Below are positions 55,302 to 64,000 of a DNA stretch of 64,000 bases, in pieces; the stretch's first letter is position 1, and every line of letters starts with the position of its first letter. Below the pieces are notes generated by a model, which worked only from the letters and a program-made list of their open reading frames with translations, did no database searches and had not been told where the DNA came from. Source of the stretch: Teichococcus rhizosphaerae (GTDB lineage: Bacteria; Pseudomonadota; Alphaproteobacteria; Acetobacterales; Acetobacteraceae); contig NZ_PDNU01000002.1 of assembly GCF_002631185.1 (NCBI RefSeq), forward strand, positions 1 to 64,000. Reading direction: 5' to 3'. A program made the position numbers and the translations under genes.

Positions 55302-55321
55302 TGCGCCCACTGGCCGGGCAA

Positions 55322-55987
55322 CTAGCGCAGGGCCGGGCCGAGGGCCTCCCCGCCCTGGCGCGCCAGCACGGTTCCGCCGGCACCGAGCGCCTTTTCCCAC
55401 AGCCGCCCGAGGCCGGGTCCGCCCGGCAGCGCGGCCGAGGAGCCGGGCGGGCAGAGCGCCGGCATCACCCCTTCCGCCACGCGGCAGATGCCGGTGGCGC
55501 GCAGGCCGGCCGCGAAGTTCACCTTCTCCGAGGTGCTGCCCCAGGCCCAGGACAGGATCAGCGCCACCACCAGCGGCTCGAAGGGAGAGCCCGCGCGGCA
55601 GAGCGGCAGCGCGTAGGTTCCGCGCAGCGGCCAGGCCAGGCGCAGTCCGGCGGGCGTCAGCAGATCCGCCCCCAGATGCGACAGGTAGCCCACCACGAGG
55701 GGCGCGGTGATGGCCAGCGGCACGTCCTGGCTCAGCAGCAGCGCCGTGCAGCCCACCACCGCCAGGGCGGAATGGGTGATGCCCCGGTGCCCCAGCAGCC
55801 GGGCAAAGACGCGGGAAACGGGCCACAGCGCCTTGCCCACCCAGGATTTCGGGTGGTCGATGTCGGGCAGCAGCGCCCCGAACACGGCGAGGCCGAGCAG
55901 GGCGGGGTCCAGCGCCGGCAGGTCCAGCCGCGGCGCGGCCGCGAACCAGGCAGCCGCGCCCAACGCAATGTGCGACCCTGCCATCAT
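55322..55987 (-). CDS. YdjM-family (DUF457) membrane-bound metal-dependent hydrolase
   Basis: Encodes 221 aa with three or four hydrophobic segments. Conserved metal-type motifs: AGSHIALGAA (His), LLPDIDHPKSWVG (DxDH) and GHRGITHSALAVV (HRxxTHS), followed by SHLGADLLTPAG. This is the YdjM/LexA-regulated membrane hydrolase family, with unknown substrate; I see no obvious LexA box upstream. Starts at 55987 or 55984. It converges with tRNA-Ser, ending 20 bp from the tRNA 3' end. Confidence 0.87.
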   Translation of the reverse strand: MMAGSHIALGAAAWFAAAPRLDLPALDPALLGLAVFGALLPDIDHPKSWVGKALWPVSRVFARLLGHRGITHSALAVVGCTALLLSQDVPLAITAPLVVGYLSHLGADLLTPAGLRLAWPLRGTYALPLCRAGSPFEPLVVALILSWAWGSTSEKVNFAAGLRATGICRVAEGVMPALCPPGSSAALPGGPGLGRLWEKALGAGGTVLARQGGEALGPALR

Positions 55988-56141
55988 CCGTGAGTTTCAA
56001 GGCTCCTGCTCCGCATGTCTCAAACTAGGAGTCAGGAATCCTCCCTACAAGGCTGATTCCACGGCTTTCCAACCATAAGTGGCAGAAAATGCCCGCCCTC
56101 GCCTGCCGCCCGCCCCATGGGCGGCCGGGGCTTTCCGGCCT

Positions 56142-56840
56142 ATGATCGGCTCCGTGAACCTCGTCTCCTCGCCCCGCAGCCAGCTCGACATCGAGGTGGT
56201 GTTCGATCTCGTCTGCCCCTGGTGCTTCCTTGGCACCCGCCGGTTGCGCCGGACGCTGGAGCGCCGGACGGACGTGGCGGCCGAGATACGCTGGCGCCCC
56301 TTCCTGCTGAACCCCGACCTCGGCCTCGGCGGCGCCGGGCGGCAGGACTACATGGCGCGCAAGTTCGGCGGCGAGGAGCGCGCCCGCCGCCTGCATGCCA
56401 CCATGACCGAGCTCGGGCGCCCGGAAGGCATCGCCTTCCGCTTCGACCGCATCCAGCGCGTGCCCGCCTCGGTGGACGCGCACCGGCTGGTGCGCTTCGC
56501 CGCCCAGCAGGGCCTGGCCGACGCGCTGGTGGACGCGCTGTTCACCGCCTATTTCTGCGACGGCGCCGATATCGGCCGGCCCGAGAACCTCGCCGCCCTG
56601 GCCGCCCGGCACGGGATGGAGCCGCGCGTGGTGCAGCGCTTCCTCGCCAGCGGGCTGGAGGCGGAGGCGGTGCATGCCGAGAACCTGCGCGCCCACCGCC
56701 TCGGCATCAACGGCGTGCCCTGCTTCGTGTTCTCCGGCAAGCAGGGGCATGGCACGGGCCACGCCATCGCCGGTGCGCAGGAGCCGGAGGTGCTGGAGCG
56801 GCTGATCGACGTCGCGCTCGCCGAGGCCGGCGAGTTCTAG
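56142..56840 (+). CDS. DsbA-family oxidoreductase (FrnE-like)
   Basis: Encodes 232 aa of the thioredoxin-fold DsbA/HCCA isomerase group. The active-site-like CxxC is CPWC in FDLVCPWCFLGTRRL; the helical insertion and the cis-Pro loop GVPCFVFSGKQ follow. No signal peptide, so probably cytosolic like FrnE and 2-hydroxychromene-2-carboxylate isomerase relatives. The substrate is unknown. ATG 56142 (MIGSVNLVSS) was preferred to 56079, which would add 21 atypical residues; neither has a strong Shine-Dalgarno. It converges with mfd. Confidence 0.87.
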   Translation: MIGSVNLVSSPRSQLDIEVVFDLVCPWCFLGTRRLRRTLERRTDVAAEIRWRPFLLNPDLGLGGAGRQDYMARKFGGEERARRLHATMTELGRPEGIAFRFDRIQRVPASVDAHRLVRFAAQQGLADALVDALFTAYFCDGADIGRPENLAALAARHGMEPRVVQRFLASGLEAEAVHAENLRAHRLGINGVPCFVFSGKQGHGTGHAIAGAQEPEVLERLIDVALAEAGEF

Positions 56841-56862
56841 CCGCCCTGCCCCGCCATCCCGG

Positions 56863-59800
56863 TCAGGCCGCCTTGGCCTGGCGGGACACCTTCACCAGCG
56901 ATTTCAGCACGTCCTTGGCGGCGCGCAGCCGCGTGGGGAGGTCCATCTCGCGCACCATGGCGAGCTTGTGGTCGGGGCGCAGCTTGACCAGCCCCTTCTG
57001 CGCCGCGACCCAGTTCACGAGGCCGCCCGGATTGGCGAAGTTGTTGCGGCGGAAGGCGGCGACGATGCCCTTCGGCCCCGCATCCAGCTTCTCCACCCCC
57101 GCCTGGCGGCAGAGATGCTTGATGGAGACGACCTGCAACAGGTTCTCCACCTCGGCCGGGAGCGGCCCGAAGCGGTCGGCCAGCTCGGCGGCCATCGCCT
57201 CCACCTCCGCATCCCCCGCGAGGGCGCCGATGCGGCGGTAGAGGCCGAGCCGCACCGGCAGGTCCGCCACATAGGCCTCGGGGATCAGCACGGGCAGGCC
57301 GAGGTTGATCTGCGGCGTCCAGTCGCGGTCCCCGGCGCCGTCCCGCCGCCCCTGCCCGGCCTTGATGTCGGCCACCGCCTCCTCCAGCATCTGCTGGTAG
57401 AGCTCGATGCCGACCTCCCGGATATGGCCCGACTGCTCGTCGCCCAGCAGGTTGCCGGCGCCGCGGATGTCGAGGTCGTGGCTGGCGAGCGTGAAGCCGG
57501 CGCCCAAATTGTCGAGCGTCTGCATCACCGCCAGCCGCTTCTCGGCGGCGACCGAGAGGCGCTGCGTCGCCGGCCAGGTGAGATAGGCGTAGCCGCGCTG
57601 CTTGCCGCGGCCCACGCGACCGCGCAGCTGGTAGAGCTGCGCCAGGCCGAACATGTCGGCCCGGTAGATGATCAGCGTGTTCACCGCCGGCATGTCGAGC
57701 CCGCTCTCGACGATGTTGGTTGCGAGCAGGATGTCGTACTTGCCGTCGCCGAACTCGGTCATGACGCGCTCGAGCTCGGTGGAGGTCAGGCGGCCATGCG
57801 CCTGCACGGTGCGCGCCTCGGGCACGATGTCGGCCAGCCGCGCCGCCATCTTCGGCAGGTCCTCGAGGCGCGGCACCACGCAGAACACCTGCCCGCCGCG
57901 CAGCCGCTCGCGCTGGATGGCCTCGCGCGCCACCACCGCGTCGAACGGCATGATGAAGGTGCGGACGGCCAGCCGGTCCACGGGCGGCGTGGCGATCACG
58001 CTCATCTCCCGCACGCCGGTCAGCGCGAGTTGCAGGGTGCGCGGGATGGGCGTGGCGGTCAGCGTCAGAACATGCACATCGGCCTTCAACGACTTCAGCC
58101 GCTCCTTGTGCGCCACGCCGAAATGCTGCTCCTCGTCGACGATGACCATGCCGAGGTCGGCGAACTCGATGCCCTTGGCCAGCAGCGCGTGGGTGCCGAT
58201 GACGATGTTGACCGAGCCATCGGCCAGCCCGGCCTTGACCTGCGCCGCCTCCTTCGCCGTCACCATGCGGGAAAGCTGGGCGATCCGGACCGGCAGCCCC
58301 TCGAAGCGCGCGGTGAAGGTGCGGAAATGCTGGCGGGAGAGCAGCGTGGTAGGCACCACCACCGCCACCTGGGCGCCGGTCATCGCCACCACGAAGGCGG
58401 CACGCAGCGCGATCTCGGTCTTGCCGAAGCCGACGTCGCCGCAGATCAGCCGGTCCATCGGGCGGCCGGCGGCGAGGTCCTCCAGCACGTCGGCGATGGC
58501 GCGCTGCTGGTCCTCCGTCTCGGCGAAGGGGAAGCGGGCGCAGAACTCGTCCCACGCCCCTTCGGGCGGGATGGCGAGATGGCCTTCCCGGACGCGCCGC
58601 TCGGCGGCGACGCGGATGAGCTGGCCCGCCATGTCGGCGATGCGCTGCTTGGCCTTCGCCTTGCGGTTCTGCCAGGAGGTGCCGCCGAGCTTGTCCAGCG
58701 CCACGCCCGCGCTGTCGCTGCCGAAGCGGGACAGCAGCTCGATGTTCTCGACCGGCAGGAACAGCTTGTCCCCGCCATCGTAGATCAGCCGCAGGCAGTC
58801 ATGCGGCGCGCCGGAGACGCCGATGGTCTCCAGCCCGTCATAGCGGCCGATGCCGTGGTCCTGATGCACCACGAGGTCGCCCTCGGCGATCTCGGTGGCG
58901 TCGGCGATGAACTGGTCGGCGCGCTTGCGGCGGCGCGGCGGGCGGGCGATGCGCTCGCCCAGCAGGTCCTGCTCGCCGGTCAGCGCGATGGCGGCGCTGG
59001 TCTTGCCGCCGGACGCCGGCCCGGTGAAGCCGCGCTCCACGCCGAACACCACCAGCGCCACCACCCCGGCCGGGAGCGCCCGGGCGGCGGCCCAGTCCTC
59101 CACCGCCTGGGCGGGCACGCGGTTCTCCCGCAGCAGGTTGCCCAGCCGCTCGCGCGAGCCGCGCGTCCAGGCGGCGACCACGGGCCGCATGCCGCCCTTG
59201 GCCTGCGCCTCGGCGTGCTGGCGGTAGAGGGCGAAGACGTTCTCGCCGGCGGTGCGCGCCTCGGCGTAGAGGCCGCCCGGCCGGCCGCCGGCATCGATCC
59301 CCTCCGCGCCCTCCGCCTTCGGGAAGGGGCTGAAGCGCAGCAGCGGGCCGCCCGAGAGCATGGCGTCCCAGCCCTTGCGGTCGAGGTAGAGGCGGCGGGG
59401 CGGCACGGGGCGGTAGGGCACCTCCCCGTCCCGCGCCGGCATGCGGCGCGCCTCGTAATGGTCCTCGACCATCTCCAGCCGCACCTCCAGCGCCTCCTCC
59501 GCCTGGTGGTCCAGGCTGACCGAGGCACCGGGCATGTAGTCCAGCAGCGTCGCCATGCTCTCGTGGAACAGGGCGGCGTAGTGCTCCATGCCGGGATGGC
59601 GGCGCCCGGCGGAGATGGAGACGTAGAGCGGGTCCTCGGCGGCGGCGTTGCCGAACAGGTCGCGGTAGCCGGCGCGGAAGCGGGAGACCGATGCCTCGTC
59701 GAGGAACACCTCGCCCACCGGGCGCAGCCAGAGCCCGTCCATCGCCTTGCCGCTGCGCTGCGTCTCGGTGGAGAAGCGGCGCAGGCTCTCGATCTCGTCG

Positions 59801-60327
59801 CCGAACAGGTCGAGCCGCACCGGCTCCGGCTCGCCCGCCGGATAGAGATCGACGATGCCGCCGCGCACCGCGTATTCGCCCGGCTCCATCACGGTGGCGA
59901 CGCGGCCATAGCCATTGGCCTCCAGGAAGCCGGACAGCTTCTCGGGCGTGATGCGCCCGCCGCGCCTCAGGTGCAGCGTGGCGCCCTCGAAGGCGGTGCG
60001 GGGCGGCACGCGCTGCACCAGGGCGTTCACGGTGGTCAGCACGATGCGCGGGCGGTCGGCCTTTTCCAGCAGGCGCGTCAGGGTGGCGACGCGCTCGGCC
60101 ACCAGCTCGGCATGCGGCGAGACGCGGTCATAGGGCAGGCAGTCCCAGGCCGGGAAGCGCAGCACCTCCATTTCCGGCGCGAAGAAGGCCAGCCCGTCCT
60201 GCATCCGCGCCATGCGCGCGTCGTCGCGGCAGACATGCAGCACGAAGCCTTCCGCTTCCGCGCGGCGGCGGGTCAGCAGCAGGGCGTCGAAGCCCTCCGG
60301 CGCGCCATGGATGGTGAGCGCGCTCAT
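56863..60327 (-). CDS. mfd: Transcription-repair coupling factor
   Basis: Encodes 1154 aa, the full family length. The N-terminal UvrB-homology region (about 10-340), the RNA polymerase-interaction domain (about 475-550: GDLVVHQDHGIGRY), the RecG-like translocase with Walker A GDVGFGKTEIA and DEEQHFGV, the TRG segment (GRVGRGKQRGYAYL) and the C-terminal D7 autoinhibitory domain are all recognisable. Mfd removes RNA polymerase stalled at lesions and recruits UvrA. The ATG at 60327 overlaps the sdhE stop (ATGA on the minus strand). Confidence 0.97.
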   Translation of the reverse strand: MSALTIHGAPEGFDALLLTRRRAEAEGFVLHVCRDDARMARMQDGLAFFAPEMEVLRFPAWDCLPYDRVSPHAELVAERVATLTRLLEKADRPRIVLTTVNALVQRVPPRTAFEGATLHLRRGGRITPEKLSGFLEANGYGRVATVMEPGEYAVRGGIVDLYPAGEPEPVRLDLFGDEIESLRRFSTETQRSGKAMDGLWLRPVGEVFLDEASVSRFRAGYRDLFGNAAAEDPLYVSISAGRRHPGMEHYAALFHESMATLLDYMPGASVSLDHQAEEALEVRLEMVEDHYEARRMPARDGEVPYRPVPPRRLYLDRKGWDAMLSGGPLLRFSPFPKAEGAEGIDAGGRPGGLYAEARTAGENVFALYRQHAEAQAKGGMRPVVAAWTRGSRERLGNLLRENRVPAQAVEDWAAARALPAGVVALVVFGVERGFTGPASGGKTSAAIALTGEQDLLGERIARPPRRRKRADQFIADATEIAEGDLVVHQDHGIGRYDGLETIGVSGAPHDCLRLIYDGGDKLFLPVENIELLSRFGSDSAGVALDKLGGTSWQNRKAKAKQRIADMAGQLIRVAAERRVREGHLAIPPEGAWDEFCARFPFAETEDQQRAIADVLEDLAAGRPMDRLICGDVGFGKTEIALRAAFVVAMTGAQVAVVVPTTLLSRQHFRTFTARFEGLPVRIAQLSRMVTAKEAAQVKAGLADGSVNIVIGTHALLAKGIEFADLGMVIVDEEQHFGVAHKERLKSLKADVHVLTLTATPIPRTLQLALTGVREMSVIATPPVDRLAVRTFIMPFDAVVAREAIQRERLRGGQVFCVVPRLEDLPKMAARLADIVPEARTVQAHGRLTSTELERVMTEFGDGKYDILLATNIVESGLDMPAVNTLIIYRADMFGLAQLYQLRGRVGRGKQRGYAYLTWPATQRLSVAAEKRLAVMQTLDNLGAGFTLASHDLDIRGAGNLLGDEQSGHIREVGIELYQQMLEEAVADIKAGQGRRDGAGDRDWTPQINLGLPVLIPEAYVADLPVRLGLYRRIGALAGDAEVEAMAAELADRFGPLPAEVENLLQVVSIKHLCRQAGVEKLDAGPKGIVAAFRRNNFANPGGLVNWVAAQKGLVKLRPDHKLAMVREMDLPTRLRAAKDVLKSLVKVSRQAKAA

Positions 60328-60680
60328 GCCCGGCGCGCGGCCTCCGGCACGCCTGCGCCCAGCATAGAGCATTCCTCGGCCATGCGGGTGAGCATCGGCG
60401 TCATCACCTCCGCGGGGATGGGGCGGCGGCCGGACAGCCAGTCCGCGAGATCGACATCCAGGAGTTCCAGCACCGCCTCCAGCTCGTCCAGCTCCACCTC
60501 GGTGAAGGCGGCGATGTGACGGGTGACGAAGCCGCCCACCATCAGGTCGGTTTCCTTGGTGCCGCGATGGTGAGCGCGGAACAGCAGGCGCCGCCGGCGC
60601 GGGGAAAGCTCCGGCGGCGCAAGCTCGGGAGGCGTTTCGCCGGTGGGGGTGTCGGGGGTATGGGGATCGGTCTGGGACAT
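60324..60680 (-). CDS. sdhE: Succinate dehydrogenase assembly factor 2 / FAD assembly factor SdhE
   Basis: Encodes 118 aa. The conserved RGxxE motif is RGTKE within RRRRLLFRAHHRGTKETDL, followed by FTEVELDELEAVLELLDVDLADWLSGRRPIP. SdhE promotes covalent FAD attachment to SdhA. The N-terminus is ~35 residues longer than E. coli SdhE and Pro/Thr-rich. Start 60680 (MSQTDPHTP) was chosen; 60707 is possible. The sdhE–mfd pair divergent from recG is a conserved alphaproteobacterial arrangement; sdhE and recG share an intergenic region of under 70 bp. Confidence 0.92.
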   Translation of the reverse strand: MSQTDPHTPDTPTGETPPELAPPELSPRRRRLLFRAHHRGTKETDLMVGGFVTRHIAAFTEVELDELEAVLELLDVDLADWLSGRRPIPAEVMTPMLTRMAEECSMLGAGVPEAARRA

Positions 60681-60747
60681 GTCGTCGGCGCCTTGTGAGG
60701 CTGGCATATAGAGGCGGATGGGAATCGTGTCAGCCCAAGAGGCGGAA

Positions 60748-62799
60748 ATGGACCTGCTGGCGCCCCTGCTCGCGCCGCTCGGCAGCCTGCCCATGCCGGA
60801 GGAGAAGCGGAAGCGTCTCGGCCAGGCGGTGGAGGGCGGGCGCGTGCTCGACCTGCTGCTGCACCTGCCGGAGCGCTACCAGGACCGCCGCGCCGCCACC
60901 CCGCAGGAGGGCGAGGTGGCCACCCTGCCCGTCCGGGTGGTGCAGACCCAGCCGCCGCGCAGCCCGACCCAGCCCTGGTCCGTGTGCTGCGACTCCGCCG
61001 CGGGGCCGGTGGACCTGATCTATTTCGGCCGCCGCTCCTGGCTCGGCGCCTGGCTGGGCCGGACCTACCCGGAAGGGGCAGCCCGGCGCGTCTCTGGCCG
61101 GATGAAGCGCTTCCGCGATCGCTGGCAGATGGACGCGCCCGATTTCGTGGAGCCGCCGGACCGCATCCCGGAGATCCAGCCCGTCTGGCCGCTGGTGAAG
61201 GGGCTAGGGCAGCGCGATGTCGGCCGCGCCATGGCGGCGGCGCTGGAATTGCTGCCCGAGTTGCCGGAATGGCAGGACCGGACCCTGCTGGCGCGGCGCC
61301 GCTGGCCGGGCTTCCGCGCGGCGCTGCACGCCCTCCAGGCCCCCGGGGCCGTGCCCGACGACACGCCGCGCGACCGGCTGGCCTATGACGAGCTGCTGGC
61401 CGGGCAGCTCGCCGTGGGGCTGGTGCGGCGGACGGTGCTGCAACGCCCGGGCCGCGCGCTGCGCGGCGACGGGCGGCTGCGCGACGCGGCGCTGGCGGCC
61501 TTCGGCCATCCGCCCACCCCGGGGCAGGCCATGGCCCTGGCCGAGATCGACGCCGACCTCGCCGCGCCCCGCCGGATGCTGCGCCTGCTCCAGGGCGATG
61601 TCGGCGCCGGCAAGACGCTGGTGGCGGTGCTGGCCATGCTGCGCGCCGTGGAGGGCGGCGCCCAGGCGGCGATCATGGCGCCCACCGAGCTGCTGGCCCG
61701 CCAGCACCTGCGCACGCTGGAGAAGCTGGCCGGCGCCGCCGGCGTGCCCTGCGCGCTGCTGGCCGGCTCGGTGAAGGGCAAGGAAAGGAAGCGCGTGCTG
61801 GCCGGGCTGGCCGACGGCTCCATTCCGCTCGTGGTCGGCACCCACGCGCTGATCGAGGAGGGGGTGGCCTTCCGCGACCTCGGCCTCGCCGTGGTGGACG
61901 AGCAGCACCGCTTCGGCGTGGCGCAGCGCCTGGCGCTGACCGAGAAGGGCACCACGGACGTGCTGGTGATGACCGCCACGCCCATCCCGCGCACGCTGCT
62001 GCTGACGCAATGGGGCGAGATGGCGGTGAGCCGGCTGGAGGGGCTGCCCGCCGGGCGGCAGCCCATCGTCACCCGCATCGTCAGCCGCGAGCGGCGGGGG
62101 GAGCTGGTGGCCCGCCTGCGCGCCGCCTTCCGCGATGGCCACCGCGCCTACTGGGTGGTGCGCGCCGTGGAGGAAGGCGAGAAGCACGACAACGCCGCCG
62201 CCGAGACCACCTTCGCCGAGCTTGCCGCCATCTTCGGCGACAAGGTGCGCCTCGCCCATGGCACGCAGAAGCTGGAGGTGCGCGAGGCGGCGCTCCAGGA
62301 CTTCGCCGCCGGCCGCGCGCAGCTTCTGGTGGCCACCACCGTGGTGGAGGTGGGTGTCGACGTGCCCGAGGCCACCATCATGATCATCGAGCAGGCGGAG
62401 CGCTTCGGGCTGGCGGCGCTGCACCAGCTTCGCGGCCGTGTCGGGCGTGGCAAGGCGCAGAGCTTCTGCCTGCTGCTGCCCTCGGCCGAGCTGAACGAGA
62501 GCGAGCAGCGGCGCCTCGCCGTGCTGCGCGAAACGCAGGACGGCTTCGTCATCGCCGATGCCGACCTCGAATACCGCGGCGGTGGCGATGCGCTCGGCGT
62601 CCGGCAGGCGGGGCGCATCGGGCGGCGGCTGGCCGACCCGCAGCGCCATGGCGGGCTGGTCCGCATGGCGCACCAGGATGCGGCGCTGCTGCTGGAGCGC
62701 GACCCGGAGCTGGCCGCCACGGCGCGCGGCGCCGCGGCGCGGCTGCTGCTCGGCGTGTTCGGCCACGACCTGACGCTGGCGCCGCTGGCAGCCGGCTGA
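60748..62799 (+). CDS. recG: ATP-dependent DNA helicase RecG
   Basis: Encodes 683 aa. An N-terminal wedge/OB domain (about 1-230; LHLPERYQDRR), then superfamily 2 helicase motifs: Walker A GDVGAGKTLVA, APTELLARQH, DEQHRFGVAQ, TATPIPRT, VEVGVDVPEATIMII and QLRGRVGRG. RecG regresses stalled forks and branch-migrates junctions. I prefer ATG 60748, which matches the family opening (MDLLAPLLAPLGSLP) and is preceded by AGAGGCGG; ATG 60718 would add ten residues and touches the same AGAGGCGG sequence with no spacing. Confidence 0.96.
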   Translation: MDLLAPLLAPLGSLPMPEEKRKRLGQAVEGGRVLDLLLHLPERYQDRRAATPQEGEVATLPVRVVQTQPPRSPTQPWSVCCDSAAGPVDLIYFGRRSWLGAWLGRTYPEGAARRVSGRMKRFRDRWQMDAPDFVEPPDRIPEIQPVWPLVKGLGQRDVGRAMAAALELLPELPEWQDRTLLARRRWPGFRAALHALQAPGAVPDDTPRDRLAYDELLAGQLAVGLVRRTVLQRPGRALRGDGRLRDAALAAFGHPPTPGQAMALAEIDADLAAPRRMLRLLQGDVGAGKTLVAVLAMLRAVEGGAQAAIMAPTELLARQHLRTLEKLAGAAGVPCALLAGSVKGKERKRVLAGLADGSIPLVVGTHALIEEGVAFRDLGLAVVDEQHRFGVAQRLALTEKGTTDVLVMTATPIPRTLLLTQWGEMAVSRLEGLPAGRQPIVTRIVSRERRGELVARLRAAFRDGHRAYWVVRAVEEGEKHDNAAAETTFAELAAIFGDKVRLAHGTQKLEVREAALQDFAAGRAQLLVATTVVEVGVDVPEATIMIIEQAERFGLAALHQLRGRVGRGKAQSFCLLLPSAELNESEQRRLAVLRETQDGFVIADADLEYRGGGDALGVRQAGRIGRRLADPQRHGGLVRMAHQDAALLLERDPELAATARGAAARLLLGVFGHDLTLAPLAAG

Positions 62800-62936
62800 G
62801 CGGCAGGTTCGGGGTACCCCGTCTTGAACGCCACGCCTTGGGCGCCACGCTTCGATACAGGCCAAGGGGTTGCATTGCCCCCTGCCCTGGTTAAACCCGC
62901 AGCACGTTCCGCCCACGAGCAAGGGGATGAGCCCGG

Positions 62937-63683
62937 TTGTCCGCGCTGATCGAGATCGACCGCCTGAGCAAACGCTTCGGCGCCTTCACCGCCGTCGATG
63001 ATGTGTCCTTCGCCGTGGCGCGCGGCGAGGTGCTGGGCTTCCTGGGGCCGAACGGCGCCGGCAAGTCCACCACCATGAAGATGCTGGCCGGCTTCGTGAC
63101 GCCCAGCGCCGGCACCGCCCGCATCTGCGGCGAGGATGTGGTGGAGCGGCCCGTCGCCGCCAAGAGGCATCTCGGCTACCTGCCCGAGGGCGCGCCGACC
63201 TATCCGGAGATGACGGTGGCGGGCTTCCTCGGATTCGCCGCGCGGGTGCGTGGCTACCGTGGCTCGGAGGCGGCGGACCGCGTGGCCCATGCCATGCGCC
63301 TGACCACGCTGGACGGCGTGCGTCTGCAGCCGATCGAGACGCTCTCCAAGGGCTTCAAGCGCCGCGTCGGGCTGGCGCAGTCATTGCTGCACGACCCGCC
63401 GGTGCTGGTGCTGGACGAGCCGACCGACGGCCTCGACCCCAACCAGAAGCACGAGGTGCGGCGGCTGATCGGGCAGATGGCGCCCGCCAAGGCCATCATC
63501 ATCTCCACCCACATCCTGGAGGAGGTCTCGGCCATCTGCACGCGCGCCATCATCATCGCGCGCGGGCGGGTGCTGGCCGATTCCACGCCGGCCGAGCTGT
63601 CGCGGCGCGGGCCCTCGCTGGATGCCGTGTTCCGCGAGCTGACCACCGCGCGCCCGGGCGCCGCCAGGCCGGAGGCCGCCTGA
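62937..63683 (+). CDS. ABC transporter ATPase, GldA/CcmA-like exporter family
   Basis: Encodes 248 aa. Walker A GPNGAGKST, Q-loop YLPEGAPTYPEMT, signature LSKGFKRRVGLAQ, Walker B VLVLDEPTDGLDP and switch STHILEEV. The 'LSKGFKRR' signature and the partner permease are typical of GldA-type modules (gliding/auxiliary transport). It begins with TTG at 62937; no in-frame ATG fits the domain start (SALIEIDRLSKRFG). The next gene starts on its stop codon (TGATG). Substrate unknown. Confidence 0.92.
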   Translation: MSALIEIDRLSKRFGAFTAVDDVSFAVARGEVLGFLGPNGAGKSTTMKMLAGFVTPSAGTARICGEDVVERPVAAKRHLGYLPEGAPTYPEMTVAGFLGFAARVRGYRGSEAADRVAHAMRLTTLDGVRLQPIETLSKGFKRRVGLAQSLLHDPPVLVLDEPTDGLDPNQKHEVRRLIGQMAPAKAIIISTHILEEVSAICTRAIIIARGRVLADSTPAELSRRGPSLDAVFRELTTARPGAARPEAA

Positions 63684-64000
63684 TGCGCACCGCGCTGACC
63701 ATCGCCCGGCGCGAGCTGGCCGGGTATTTCGCGACGCCCGTAGCCTATGTGTTCATCGTCATCTTCCTGGTGATGACGGGCGCGCTCACCTTCACCCTCG
63801 GCAACTTCTTCGGCCGCGGCACGGCGGATTTGCAGCCCTTCTTCGGCTTCGTGCCCTGGCTGTTCCTGTTCCTGGTGCCGGCGCTGACCATGCGGCTCTG
63901 GGCGGAGGAGCGGCGCCTGGGCACCATCGAGCTGCTGCTGACCCTGCCGGTGACGCAGGGCCAGGCGGTGCTGGGCAAGTTCCTGGCGGCCTGGGCCTTC
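63683..64000 (+). CDS. ABC-2 type permease (GldF-like), N-terminal part
   Basis: 106 codons up to the window edge. It opens MRTALTIARRELAGYF and continues with membrane spans around TPVAYVFIVIFLVM and FVPWLFLFLVPALTMRLWAEER, then GTIELLLTLPVTQGQAVLGKF. The AEER..GTIELLL pattern is characteristic of GldF-type ABC-2 permeases. Its ATG shares one base with the stop of the ATPase gene, so the two form one exporter; a GldG-like partner would be expected just outside the window. Confidence 0.88.
   Translation, partial: MRTALTIARRELAGYFATPVAYVFIVIFLVMTGALTFTLGNFFGRGTADLQPFFGFVPWLFLFLVPALTMRLWAEERRLGTIELLLTLPVTQGQAVLGKFLAAWAF

Noticed and set aside
55269-56000. Minus-strand frame ending in MGWDSNPR
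   Set aside because: The tail is the antisense reading of tRNA-Ser; the real gene in this interval is the YdjM-like frame at 55322-55987.
56968-60519. A plus-strand open frame of almost 1,200 codons over mfd
   Set aside because: The opposite strand encodes a complete, motif-perfect Mfd. The plus-strand product is His/Arg/Gly-rich without recognisable motifs.

Overview
The window is 64 kb of very GC-rich DNA (roughly 70% by eye) with dense, mostly housekeeping genes. Its gene orders are typical of Rhodospirillales: tolC–DUF2497(PopZ)–valS; nagZ–M50 protease–scpA–scpB–tat–serS; ispDF/dusB–ntrBCYX–dat–hfq–hflX; dacA-type carboxypeptidase–tmk–holB–metG–tatD–MBL; and sdhE–mfd facing recG. Together with a stand-alone NDUFS4-like complex I subunit and an RGxxE SdhE protein, these point to an alphaproteobacterium, most likely an Acetobacteraceae (Roseomonas-like) chromosome. 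I see no phage, transposase, plasmid backbone or CRISPR array.

Layout: 1–6.5 kb, + strand: end of tolC, PopZ-like protein, valS, ilvD with a strong UUCG-tetraloop terminator, then a secreted W-rich protein and a small lipoprotein. 6.5–7.7 kb, – strand: xthA and an A-type Fe–S carrier. 7.8–18.8 kb, + strand: dgt, argS, SPOR protein, nagZ, M50 protease, scpA, scpB, an ABC ATPase, tatB, tatC, serS, many joined by 4-nt start/stop overlaps. 18.8–19.4 kb: tRNA-Pro, NDUFS4-like gene, tRNA-Arg. 19.5–23 kb: the most accessory-looking part, with an acyltransferase, a FkbM methyltransferase–glycosyltransferase fusion, a 43-residue membrane peptide, and an otherwise unassigned stretch ending in a minus-strand terminator. 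23–27 kb, – strand: EEP hydrolase, PLD–VTT fusion, panC. 27–30 kb, + strand: trpS and a GAF/degenerate-GGDEF/EAL protein. ispDF (–) then faces the dusB–ntrBCYX operon (+, ending in a terminator), followed by dat, a HAD phosphatase, hfq, hflX and an inositol-monophosphatase-family gene. 43.3–53.2 kb is a run of ten – strand genes from an LpxR-like protein through mltB, rlpA, a D,D-carboxypeptidase, tmk, holB, metG, tatD and an MBL hydrolase to mazG. The end holds a chemoreceptor, tRNA-Ser, a YdjM-like membrane protein, a FrnE-like DsbA protein, mfd and sdhE (–), recG (+), and an ABC exporter pair cut by the window edge.

Functionally the window covers aminoacyl-tRNA synthesis (Val, Arg, Ser, Trp, Met), nitrogen signalling (NtrBC, NtrYX), Hfq/HflX regulation, chromosome condensation and polar organisation (ScpAB, PopZ), DNA repair (XthA, Mfd, RecG), nucleotide hygiene (Dgt, MazG, Tmk), peptidoglycan turnover (NagZ, MltB, RlpA, carboxypeptidase, SPOR protein) and cofactor or precursor synthesis (IspDF, PanC, IlvD). 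Points worth following are the ABC ATPase standing where tatA is expected, the FkbM–GT fusion beside tRNA-Arg, an orphan minus-strand terminator with a possible small RNA, exact short tandem repeats in several genes, and a palindromic AT island before mazG. No clearly new multi-gene system was found.
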